Part shown: positions 51,141 through 58,566 of the stretch, piece after piece | How positions within the stretch are numbered: position 1 is the stretch's first letter | Layout of the letters: each line of letters begins with the position of its first letter | Origin: Thioalkalivibrio sp. XN8 | GTDB lineage: Bacteria; Pseudomonadota; Gammaproteobacteria; Steroidobacterales; XN24 | Assembly (NCBI RefSeq): GCF_011058255.1 | Contig: NZ_JAALFH010000067.1 | Span: 59,724-123,723, forward strand | Direction of reading: 5' to 3' | Length of the DNA: 64,000 nt | Program-made: the position numbers and the translations under genes | The notes under the pieces: generated by a model | Told to the model about the DNA's origin: nothing | What the model saw: only the letters and a program-made list of their open reading frames with translations | Database searches by the model: none

Positions 51141-51647
51141 ATGTCAGACCAGGATCATCCCAAGAGCGGCACGCTGGTGCTCGGTGTCGGCAACACCATC
51201 CTGACGGACGAGGGCGTCGGTCCCTGGGTCGTCAACGGCCTGTATGAACTTAACCCCGAGGTCCCCGGCATCACGTGGATGGACGGCGGCACCCTCAGTT
51301 TCTCCATCGCCGCCTTCGTCGAGGACGCGGAGCAGCTGATCGTGGTGGACGCGACCAACCTGAAGGCCGAACCGGGGACGGTGCAGGTGTTCGAGGATGC
51401 GGACATGGACCGGATTCTCGGCCAGCACGGTCGCAGCGTCCATGAAGTCGGCCTGATGGACCTCATGAACATGGCCCGGTTCGCCGACCTCATGCCGCGC
51501 CGCCGCGCCCTGGTGGGGATTCAGCCGGAAATCGTCGACTGGGGCACGGCCCCGAGCCCGCGGGTGGCCCTGGCCATGCCGGAGGCCGCGCGGGCCGTGG
51601 CGGCGCTGATCAAGGCCTGGACCGGCCAGCACATCCGCGTGTCCTGA
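51141..51647 (+). CDS. [NiFe]-hydrogenase maturation protease
   Basis: A 168-residue endopeptidase of the HyaD/HupD/HybD family that removes the C-terminal peptide of the large subunit once nickel is in. The nickel-sensing residues are visible: Glu in LTDEGVG, Asp in IVVDATN and His in SVHEVGL, and GVGNTIL opens the fold. ATG 51141 follows GGGAGGAAC. It stands first in the plus-strand cluster and should act on the large subunit at 55393-57126. Confidence 0.95.
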   Translation: MSDQDHPKSGTLVLGVGNTILTDEGVGPWVVNGLYELNPEVPGITWMDGGTLSFSIAAFVEDAEQLIVVDATNLKAEPGTVQVFEDADMDRILGQHGRSVHEVGLMDLMNMARFADLMPRRRALVGIQPEIVDWGTAPSPRVALAMPEAARAVAALIKAWTGQHIRVS

Positions 51648-51678
51648 CCGCATTCATTAGGGCTGCGTGAATTGCGTA

Positions 51679-51707
51679 TTGTTGGCGCCGGTCTGCAGGC
51701 ATAGATT
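51679..51707 (+). promoter_or_regulatory. Weak promoter candidate ahead of the HupH-like gene
   Basis: TTGTTG, a 17-base spacer and TAGATT (51702-51707) could form a sigma70 promoter for the structural operon. Each box matches only in part. A GC-rich hairpin (CCCGGGG with CCCCGGG) lies between it and the start codon. Confidence 0.25.
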
Positions 51708-51795
51708 GCCGGGTAAGGTATTGAACTCACAGTCAAGACCGGCGCACCCGGGGCGAGCGGGGAAAGCACCCCGGGGAACAGTCGGCGGAGAAAAC

Positions 51796-52221
51796 ATGAG
51801 CGGCCTATCCGGGATCGGGGTCAAGGTCGAGTCGGGTGCAGCAGCGCCCGACGAGATTTACGCCAATACGCTGCCCCTGCTGCATGAAATTCGCCACGCG
51901 CTGGCGCGCCTGGTCGAGTCGGGCGAACCCACCGTAATCGACATCCAGAGCATCCCCATGGGGCCCGGTGACATGAACCGCCTCATGGACGCCCTCGGCG
52001 AGGGTGAAGTCCGGGCCGAGTTCGAGGCCCTGGGCAAGACCGTCATTCGCGAATCCCGGTACGGCGGGGTCTGGATCATCGAGCACTTGAACGGGTCCGG
52101 CGGGGTCGCCGGCCGGTTCATTGAGATCACCTGGGTACCTTCCCTGCTGCAAGCGCAGCGGGAGGACGTCGAGGCCGGTCTCGAGGCACTTGCCGACGCC
52201 CTGGCGGCGGCGGGTAATTGA
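51796..52221 (+). CDS. HupH/HyaF-type hydrogenase accessory protein
   Basis: A 141-residue protein resembling the C-terminal domain of HupH/HyaF, a chaperone-like factor for the small subunit. Supporting stretches are LPLLHEIRHALARLVESGEPTVID, GEGEVRAE and a final ITWVPSLLQAQREDV. HyaF of E. coli has two domains in about 285 residues; only one is present here. It lies 55 bases before the small-subunit gene, which agrees with that job. ATG 51796 follows GGAG. Confidence 0.82.
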   Translation: MSGLSGIGVKVESGAAAPDEIYANTLPLLHEIRHALARLVESGEPTVIDIQSIPMGPGDMNRLMDALGEGEVRAEFEALGKTVIRESRYGGVWIIEHLNGSGGVAGRFIEITWVPSLLQAQREDVEAGLEALADALAAAGN

Positions 52222-52276
52222 AGCCAACCGAAGGGCCCTGCGCGCCTCGCGCCAGGGCAGTGCGGAGGAGCACAGC

Positions 52277-53341
52277 ATGGCAGCAAGCAAAACCGTAGGC
52301 GACGTTCTCCGAGCGCACGGAGTCAGCCGTCGCGGATTCATGAAATTCTGCGCGGCCACTGCGTCCATGATGGCGTTACCGCCCAGCATGGTCAGCACCG
52401 TGGCGGCGGCAATCGAGAACGCGAGGCGGCCGTCGGTCATCTGGCTCCCGTTCCAGGAATGCACCGGGTGCACCGAGGCGATTACGCGCTCGCACACGCC
52501 GACCCTCGAGGGCCTGATCTTCGACTCGATCTCCCTCGACTATCACCATACGCTGATGGCGGCGTCCGGCCAGCGGGCCGAGGATGCCATGATGCAGGCG
52601 ATGGAAGAGAACTACGGCAACTACCTGTTGCTGGTGGACGGCTCCATTCCGACGGAGGAGTTCGAGTCGCATTCCTGCACCAATGGCCACACCCACCTGT
52701 CGATGCTGAAAGATGCGGCGACTGGCGCGGCCGCCATCGTCAGCGTCGGGACCTGCGCGGCTTATGGCGGCATCCCGAAGGCGAATCCGAACCCGACCAA
52801 GGCACGGTCGGTACAGGACCTGATCACCGACAAGCCGATCATCAACGTGCCCGGCTGCCCGCCGGTTCCCACCGTGTTGACCGGCGTGCTGGCGCACTAC
52901 CTGGTCTTCGGCACCATTCCGGAGCTCGATCCCTACGGGCGCCCGATGGCCTTCTTCGGCCAGAACATCCATGACCGGTGCTATCGCCGGCCGTTCTACG
53001 AGCGCGGCCAGTTCGCCGAGACCTTCGACGACGAAGGAGCGAAAAAGGGCTATTGCCTGTACAAGCTGGGCTGCAAGGGCCCGATCACCTACAACGCCTG
53101 CGCCACCGTCCGTTGGAACGAGGGCACCAGCTGGCCGGTCCAGTCCGGTCACGGCTGCCTCGGCTGCTCGGAGCCGGATTTCTGGGACAAGGGCAGCTTC
53201 TACCGGCCGCTCTCCGCCGCCTACTGGGGCGACGCCAGGACGGTCGGCATCGGTGCTGCGGCAGGCGCCGCGGCAGGCCTGGCCGCCGCCGCTCTCGCGC
53301 GCGGCAAGCAAAAGAAGGCGCAGCAGGAGGAAAAGGCATGA
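52277..53341 (+). CDS. hynS: [NiFe]-hydrogenase small subunit
   Basis: A 354-residue precursor carrying electrons from the NiFe site through three iron-sulfur clusters. A Tat signal (SRRGFMKFC) sends the folded dimer across the membrane. The proximal cluster cysteines are in ECTGCTEA (62 and 65), GTCAAYGG and PGCPP; the distal His/Cys set is HDRC with GYCLYKLGCKG; the medial three are in NACATVRW and HGCLGCSE. The extra cysteines of oxygen-tolerant enzymes are glycines here. A C-terminal hydrophobic, alanine-rich helix (about 315-340) anchors it. ATG 52277 follows GGAGGAG. Confidence 0.95.
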   Translation: MAASKTVGDVLRAHGVSRRGFMKFCAATASMMALPPSMVSTVAAAIENARRPSVIWLPFQECTGCTEAITRSHTPTLEGLIFDSISLDYHHTLMAASGQRAEDAMMQAMEENYGNYLLLVDGSIPTEEFESHSCTNGHTHLSMLKDAATGAAAIVSVGTCAAYGGIPKANPNPTKARSVQDLITDKPIINVPGCPPVPTVLTGVLAHYLVFGTIPELDPYGRPMAFFGQNIHDRCYRRPFYERGQFAETFDDEGAKKGYCLYKLGCKGPITYNACATVRWNEGTSWPVQSGHGCLGCSEPDFWDKGSFYRPLSAAYWGDARTVGIGAAAGAAAGLAAAALARGKQKKAQQEEKA

Positions 53342-54018
53342 ACGAAGGACTGTATTGGGAGGGCATGTCGCTGCTCGACTTTGCCCGGGGTCCCGCGCTC
53401 CGCTGGGCCGTGATCATCTTTGTCATCGGAATCGTGTGGCGCCTCACCGCGCTGCTGCTGGCCTCGCGCAAGCAGCTGGAGCCCGCCAAGGGCTCGGCGA
53501 CGTCGGGCGGCATGAAGACGCTGCTGACGCGCTCGGCGCCGGCGCATGAGCTGGAGAAGAACATCGTCTTCCAGCATTACTCGGGCTATGCCTGGCACAT
53601 CGGCATGTTCGTGGTGCTGCTCTTCTTCGCCCCGCACATGCTGTTCTTCAAGGACATCCTCGGCTTCGGCTGGCCGACGCTGCCTAACTTGTTCATCACG
53701 TTCTTCACCGTGGTGACCATGGGTATCCTGCTGGTGCTGCTGGCACGCCGTCTGATGAACCCGGTGCTGCGTCAACTCACGACCTGGGACGACTACATCA
53801 GCTGGCTGATTGCTTTCCTGCCGTTCCTGACCGGCATCATGGCATTCACGCACATCACCTTCGGGATGCGCTACGAGACGGTACTGGCCCTGCATTTCCT
53901 GAGCGTCAGTGCGCTGCTGATCTGGTTCCCGTTCGGCAAGCTGATGCATGCCATCTTTATCTGGCCGTCCCGCTACAAGGTCGGGGCCGCCTTCGCACGG
54001 AGAGGGGTACGGGCATGA
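53338..54018 (+). CDS. isp1: Isp1 cytochrome b-type membrane subunit
   Basis: A 226-residue inner-membrane protein related to the gamma subunit of respiratory nitrate reductase (NarI), which binds haem b. About five membrane helices are seen, with histidines well placed in them (QHYSGYAWHIGMF, FTHITFGM, LALHFLSV). In Isp-type hydrogenases it links the small subunit to the quinone pool with Isp2. Its start overlaps the small-subunit stop (ATGA), and its end overlaps isp2 by four bases. Confidence 0.9.
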   Translation: MNEGLYWEGMSLLDFARGPALRWAVIIFVIGIVWRLTALLLASRKQLEPAKGSATSGGMKTLLTRSAPAHELEKNIVFQHYSGYAWHIGMFVVLLFFAPHMLFFKDILGFGWPTLPNLFITFFTVVTMGILLVLLARRLMNPVLRQLTTWDDYISWLIAFLPFLTGIMAFTHITFGMRYETVLALHFLSVSALLIWFPFGKLMHAIFIWPSRYKVGAAFARRGVRA

Positions 54019-55343
54019 GCGCGACGACTATTCCTGACTACGGCACCCTGGGCGAGCGCGCCGCTGCCGGCCTGAAGCCCAAGGGTCTGTCCGACGAGCA
54101 GAAGATCGCCAAGGCCAAGGAAGCTTTCCTGGCCGGCATGACGGCCGACATGGCGACCTACCTCGAGTCGTGCATCCACTGCGGCATGTGCGCGGAGGCC
54201 TGTCATTTCTACATCTCGACTGGCGACGCCAAGTACACGCCGATCTACAAGACGGAACCACTGAAGAAGGTCTACCGGCGCGAGCTGTCGTCGATGCGCC
54301 TGTTCAACCGGATCACCACCCGTGACATCACGGTGCAGGACCTCGAAGACTGGAAGGAGCTGGCTTACGACTCCTGCACCCAGTGCGGGCGCTGCAGCCT
54401 GCTGTGCCCGATGGGCATTCACATCCAGAGCATGATCCAGGTCGTCCGCAACGGCCTCGCGGCCGCCGGCCTGGCGCCGGCCGAACTGCAGGCGGTGTCG
54501 GACGAGCAGAAGGACAAGGGCAGCATCCTCGGCGCGGGCAGCGACAAGCTGCGCGAGGTCGTGGAGCGGGTTCGCGCCAAGGGCGTGGACGTGCCGCTGG
54601 ACAAGGAAAAGGCCGACGTGCTGGTCCTGTCGTCGGCGCTCGACTTCCTCAACGACGAGAGCGTCCTCGAGGCAACTGCGAAGGTGATGAACAAGCTGGG
54701 CGTCAACTGGACCATCCGCAGCGACGGTTTCGAGTCCGCCAACTTTGGCGCGCTCTCCGGCGACCGCGTGGCCCAGAAGCGGATCAGCAAGCGCATCATC
54801 GACGCCGCCCTCGCCAGTGGGGCCAAGAAGGTGATCGTGGCCGAGTGCGGGCATGCCTACCCGGTCCTGCGCTGGGAAGCTGCGACGAACTACGGCAAGG
54901 AGCTCCCCTTCGAGATCCTGTCGGTGGCCGAGTATTTCGGGCAGGAGCTGAAGGCCGGACGCCTGAAGCTGAAGAAGGCCGGCAACGGTGCCAGCCATGT
55001 CACTTTCCACGACCCCTGCAAGCTGGGCCGGATGGGTGGCTCTTTCAGCGAGGCGCGCGACATCCTGAACGCACTGGGCGTAAAGCTCACCGAGATGGAG
55101 TCGCACGGCCGCACCAACCTCTGCTGCGGCGGCGGTGGCGGCGTGTCCATGCTGAAGAGCGCGCTGCCGCTGCGCCAGAAGGCCTTCGAGCTGAAGCGCC
55201 AGGAGGTCGAGCGGACCGGCGCGCCGACGGTGGTGACCGCCTGCAACACCTGCTTCCAGACACTGGAGGCGGGCAAGGCCTGGCTGAACTGGGACAAGGA
55301 CATCGTGAACCTTGTGCAGCTCGTCAGCGATAACCTCGCTTGA
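54015..55343 (+). CDS. isp2: Isp2 iron-sulfur subunit, heterodisulfide-reductase-like
   Basis: A 442-residue cytosol-facing protein resembling HdrD/GlpC-type subunits. Two [4Fe-4S] motifs (CIHCGMCAEAC and CTQCGRCSLLC) are followed by two CCG domains, the second with HDPCKLGRMGG, LCCGGGGG and TACNTC; the first is less regular (AECGHAYP). With Isp1 it forms an electron-transfer module. Whether it works on quinone or a thiol acceptor is not known. Confidence 0.92.
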   Translation: MSATTIPDYGTLGERAAAGLKPKGLSDEQKIAKAKEAFLAGMTADMATYLESCIHCGMCAEACHFYISTGDAKYTPIYKTEPLKKVYRRELSSMRLFNRITTRDITVQDLEDWKELAYDSCTQCGRCSLLCPMGIHIQSMIQVVRNGLAAAGLAPAELQAVSDEQKDKGSILGAGSDKLREVVERVRAKGVDVPLDKEKADVLVLSSALDFLNDESVLEATAKVMNKLGVNWTIRSDGFESANFGALSGDRVAQKRISKRIIDAALASGAKKVIVAECGHAYPVLRWEAATNYGKELPFEILSVAEYFGQELKAGRLKLKKAGNGASHVTFHDPCKLGRMGGSFSEARDILNALGVKLTEMESHGRTNLCCGGGGGVSMLKSALPLRQKAFELKRQEVERTGAPTVVTACNTCFQTLEAGKAWLNWDKDIVNLVQLVSDNLA

Positions 55344-55392
55344 GCCCGGCACGCCGGTAGCGAACGACTTACAAGGATCGGGGTAACAAACT

Positions 55393-57126
55393 ATGAGCAA
55401 CAGAGTCGTCGTCGACCCGATCACCCGCATCGAAGGGCATCTCCGTATCGAGGTGCAGATGCAGGGCGATCGAATCCAGCAGGCGTACTCCTCGGGCACC
55501 ATGGTGCGCGGCATCGAGATCATCATGCGCGGGCGTGACCCCCGCGATGCCTGGGCCTTCGTCCAGCGTATCTGCGGCGTCTGCACGCTGGTGCATGCCA
55601 TGGCCTCCATCCGCGCCGTCGAGGACGCGCTGAACTACGACATTCCGCCGAACGCGCAGCTGATCCGGAACCTGATGATCGGCCAGCAGTATGTCCACGA
55701 CCATGTCATGCACTTCTATCACCTGCATGCCCTGGACTGGGTGGACGTGGTTTCGGCGCTGAGCGCGGACCCGGCGGAGACCGCGGCCCTGGCGAAGGCG
55801 GTCTCGCCGAGCTGGCCGAAGTCCTCCGAGGGCTACTTCCGCGACGTGAAGAAGAAGCTGCAGACCTTCGTCGAAGGCGGCCAGCTGGGCATCTTCGCCA
55901 ACGCCTACTGGGGCCATCCTGCCTACAAGCTGCCGCCCGCAGCCAACCTGATGGCGGTGGCGCACTATCTCGAGGCCCTGGCCTGGCAGCGCGACGTGGT
56001 CAAGCTGCACGCGGTCTTCGGCGGCCGCAACCCGCACCCCAACTTCGTCGTGGGCGGCGTGCCGTGCCCGATCGACCTGGATTCGGATTCGGCCATCAAC
56101 GCCGAGCGTCTGCAGATCGTGCAGGAATCCATCAACCAGATGAAGACCTTCGTCGACCAGGTATACCTGCCGGACACGCTCGCCATCGCCGGCTTCTACA
56201 AGGACTGGGGCGGTCGTGGCGAAGGCCTCGGCAATTTCATGTCCTTCGGCGACTTCCCTTCGAAGACCATGAATGACGTGGACAGCTTCCTGTTCCCGCG
56301 CGGCGCGATCCTCAATCGCAACATCAACGCGATCGAGGAGATCGACTTCTCGGATCCGAACGGCGTGCAGGAGTTCACCTCGCATTCTTGGTACGACTAC
56401 TCCGGCGGCAAGGACCAGGGACTGCATCCCTGGGAGGGCGAGACCAAGTTCGACTACGAGGGCCGTGGCGGTCCTACGCCGCCCTACAAGCAGCTCAACG
56501 TGGACGACGGTTACAGCTGGCTGAAGTCGCCGCGCTGGAAGGGTCACTCCATGGAAGTGGGCCCGCTGGCCCGCGTCCTGTTGATGTACGCCACCGGCCA
56601 CGACCAGACCCGCGAGCTGGTCGACTACACCCTCCGCACCCTCGACGTGCCGGTGGACGCCCTGTTCTCGACCCTGGGCCGCACCGCGGCCCGCACGCTC
56701 GAGTCCAAGGTCGTCGCCGACGCCATGCAGGGCTGGATGGACCAGCTGCTCACCAACATCCGTGCTGGCGACACCAAGACCTTCAACGAGATCAAGTGGG
56801 ACCCGTCCACCTGGCCGTCAGAGGCCAAGGGCGTGGGCGCGCACGAGGCGCCGCGCGGCGGCCTGTCGCACTGGATCGTCATCAAGGACCGCCTGATCGA
56901 CAACTACCAGTGTGTGGTGCCCAGCACCTGGAACGCCGGCCCGCGCGACTCCAAGGGCGTCCCCGGCGCCTACGAGGCGGCGTTGCAGGACAACCACCAG
57001 ATGTACGATCCGCAGCAGCCGATCGAGATCCTGCGCACCGTCCACAGCTTCGATCCCTGCCTGGCCTGCGCCGTCCATGTGGCGGACGAGGACGGCAAGG
57101 AGCTCATCCAGGTGAAGGCCGTCTGA
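55393..57126 (+). CDS. hynL: [NiFe]-hydrogenase large subunit
   Basis: A 577-residue catalytic subunit. The NiFe ligands are Cys61 and Cys64 in RICGVC and Cys556 and Cys559 in DPCLAC. The C-terminal sequence ends CLACAVHV, so the protease should cut after His562 and remove 15 residues. Separation from the small-subunit gene by isp1-isp2 is the mark of group 1e enzymes. The start is ATG 55393, 49 bases after isp2. Confidence 0.96.
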   Translation: MSNRVVVDPITRIEGHLRIEVQMQGDRIQQAYSSGTMVRGIEIIMRGRDPRDAWAFVQRICGVCTLVHAMASIRAVEDALNYDIPPNAQLIRNLMIGQQYVHDHVMHFYHLHALDWVDVVSALSADPAETAALAKAVSPSWPKSSEGYFRDVKKKLQTFVEGGQLGIFANAYWGHPAYKLPPAANLMAVAHYLEALAWQRDVVKLHAVFGGRNPHPNFVVGGVPCPIDLDSDSAINAERLQIVQESINQMKTFVDQVYLPDTLAIAGFYKDWGGRGEGLGNFMSFGDFPSKTMNDVDSFLFPRGAILNRNINAIEEIDFSDPNGVQEFTSHSWYDYSGGKDQGLHPWEGETKFDYEGRGGPTPPYKQLNVDDGYSWLKSPRWKGHSMEVGPLARVLLMYATGHDQTRELVDYTLRTLDVPVDALFSTLGRTAARTLESKVVADAMQGWMDQLLTNIRAGDTKTFNEIKWDPSTWPSEAKGVGAHEAPRGGLSHWIVIKDRLIDNYQCVVPSTWNAGPRDSKGVPGAYEAALQDNHQMYDPQQPIEILRTVHSFDPCLACAVHVADEDGKELIQVKAV

Positions 57127-57165
57127 GGCTCGCCTGAAGAAGCTGCGCGGGTTTGCGCCCGCGGG

Positions 57166-57197
57166 AAAGCCCGGCTCCGGCCGGGCTTTTCTTTTTT
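57166..57197 (+). terminator. Rho-independent terminator of the hydrogenase operon
   Basis: A perfect 10-bp stem (AAAGCCCGGC with GCCGGGCTTT) with a four-base loop is followed by TCTTTTTT. It lies 40 bases after the large-subunit stop and ends the cluster. A second stem, CGCGGG with CCCGCG, precedes it. Confidence 0.9.
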
Positions 57198-57207
57198 GTG
57201 ACGATGG

Positions 57208-57213
57208 TATTCT
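57208..57213 (+). promoter_or_regulatory. Extended -10 candidate for the MscS gene
   Basis: TATTCT, with TG two bases before it (TG-G-TATTCT), is an extended -10 element just past the terminator. The start of transcription would be near 57220. The hexamer matches at four of six positions. Confidence 0.3.
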
Positions 57214-57246
57214 GCGCAGCTGAAGGCCGCGGCAACCGAGGCAACG

Positions 57247-58566
57247 ATGGAGGAGTGGTACAACCCGGAGCAGCTCTCCCAGTGGGTGGGGACGGCCTGG
57301 GCCTGGGTGCGCGCGGAGGTCATCGTCTGGCCGAGCCTGCTCCAGCTGCTCGCCGTTCTTTCGACCTTGCTGCTGGCGGCCGTGGTCGGGCCGCGGCTGC
57401 GGCGCTTCCTCGGCAAGATCGGAGGCACCGGGCGCGGCCAGCGCATCGTGGCCGCCTCGGGCCCCCTGTTGCTGCCGCTGCTCTGGCTGCTGCTGGTGGG
57501 GCTGGCCTGGCAGGTAGCGGTACTGCAAGCATGGCCCGCGCGAATTCTCGAGATCGCCGTCAGCCTGTTGTCGGCCTGGGTGGTGATCCACCTGGCTTCG
57601 ATGGTGATCCGCAACCCGGTCTGGTCGCGCGCCGTGGCGATCAGCGCCTGGACCGTCGCCGCGCTGAACATCCTGCGGCTGCTCGAGCCGACGGTGACCC
57701 TCCTCGACGGCGTGGCGATGCAGCTCGGCGGGGTGCGGATCTCCCTGCTGTCGCTGGTGAAGTCGGTGTTCGCGCTGGCAGTGCTGCTGTGGGTCGCCAC
57801 GGCGCTGTCGGAGCTGCTCGAGACCCGTCTCAGGCACAGCCCGAATCTCACGCCTTCGGTGAAGGCGCTGTTCGGCAAGTTGCTGAAGTTCAGCCTGGTC
57901 ACTCTCGCCGTGCTGGCGGCGATCACCACTACGGGGATCGACCTGACGGCGCTCGCCGTGTTCGGCGGCGCGCTGGGCGTCGGCATCGGCCTCGGCCTGC
58001 AGCGCGTCGTGGCGAACCTGGTTTCGGGCATCATCCTGCTCGTGGACAAGTCGATCAAGCCCGGCGACGTTGTCGCCGTCGCGGGCACCTACGGCTGGGT
58101 CAACACGCTCGGCGGCCGCTACGTGTCGGTCATCACCCGGGACGGCATCGAGCACCTGATTCCGAACGAGGAGTTCATCGCGACCACGGTCGAGAACTGG
58201 ACCCACTCGGACACCAAGATCCGGGTCAAGATTCCGATCGGGGTCCACTACAAGTCGGACGTGGAGCGGGCGATCGCGGTCTGCGAGGAATGCGCCGGGG
58301 AGGTCGATCGGGTCATCGCCGATCCCGGGCCCGTCTGCCAGTTGCGCAACTTCGGCGACAGCGCGGTGGAACTGGAACTGAGAATCTGGATTGCGGATCC
58401 GATGAACGGGGTCAACAACGTGCGCAGTGAAACCCTGCGCCGCATCTGGCGGGCCTTCCACGAGGAGGGGATCGAGATTCCCTATCCGCAGCGGGATCTG
58501 CACCTGGCCAGCGCCGTGCCGCTCGAGGTCAGGCTCGGACAGGGACAAGGAGAAGAAGCGAAATGA
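57247..58566 (+). CDS. MscS family mechanosensitive channel
   Basis: A 439-residue inner-membrane protein. About five membrane helices precede the MscS pore helix, FGGALGVGIGLGLQRVVANLVSG, with its alternating Gly/Ala packing, then the beta domain (IKPGDVVAV, GGRYVSVITRDGIEHLIPNEEF) and the C-terminal vestibule domain. The two extra N-terminal helices are a common extension. It should release solutes on hypo-osmotic shock. It overlaps the next gene by four bases. Confidence 0.92.
   Translation: MEEWYNPEQLSQWVGTAWAWVRAEVIVWPSLLQLLAVLSTLLLAAVVGPRLRRFLGKIGGTGRGQRIVAASGPLLLPLLWLLLVGLAWQVAVLQAWPARILEIAVSLLSAWVVIHLASMVIRNPVWSRAVAISAWTVAALNILRLLEPTVTLLDGVAMQLGGVRISLLSLVKSVFALAVLLWVATALSELLETRLRHSPNLTPSVKALFGKLLKFSLVTLAVLAAITTTGIDLTALAVFGGALGVGIGLGLQRVVANLVSGIILLVDKSIKPGDVVAVAGTYGWVNTLGGRYVSVITRDGIEHLIPNEEFIATTVENWTHSDTKIRVKIPIGVHYKSDVERAIAVCEECAGEVDRVIADPGPVCQLRNFGDSAVELELRIWIADPMNGVNNVRSETLRRIWRAFHEEGIEIPYPQRDLHLASAVPLEVRLGQGQGEEAK

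Noticed and set aside
51682-51698. Sigma54 promoter (TGGCGC...TGC) before the hydrogenase operon
   Set aside because: The GG and GC elements are nine bases apart; sigma54 needs ten.
51721-51736. FNR box TTGA...TCAA before the hydrogenase operon
   Set aside because: The spacer is eight bases instead of six, so an FNR dimer would not fit.
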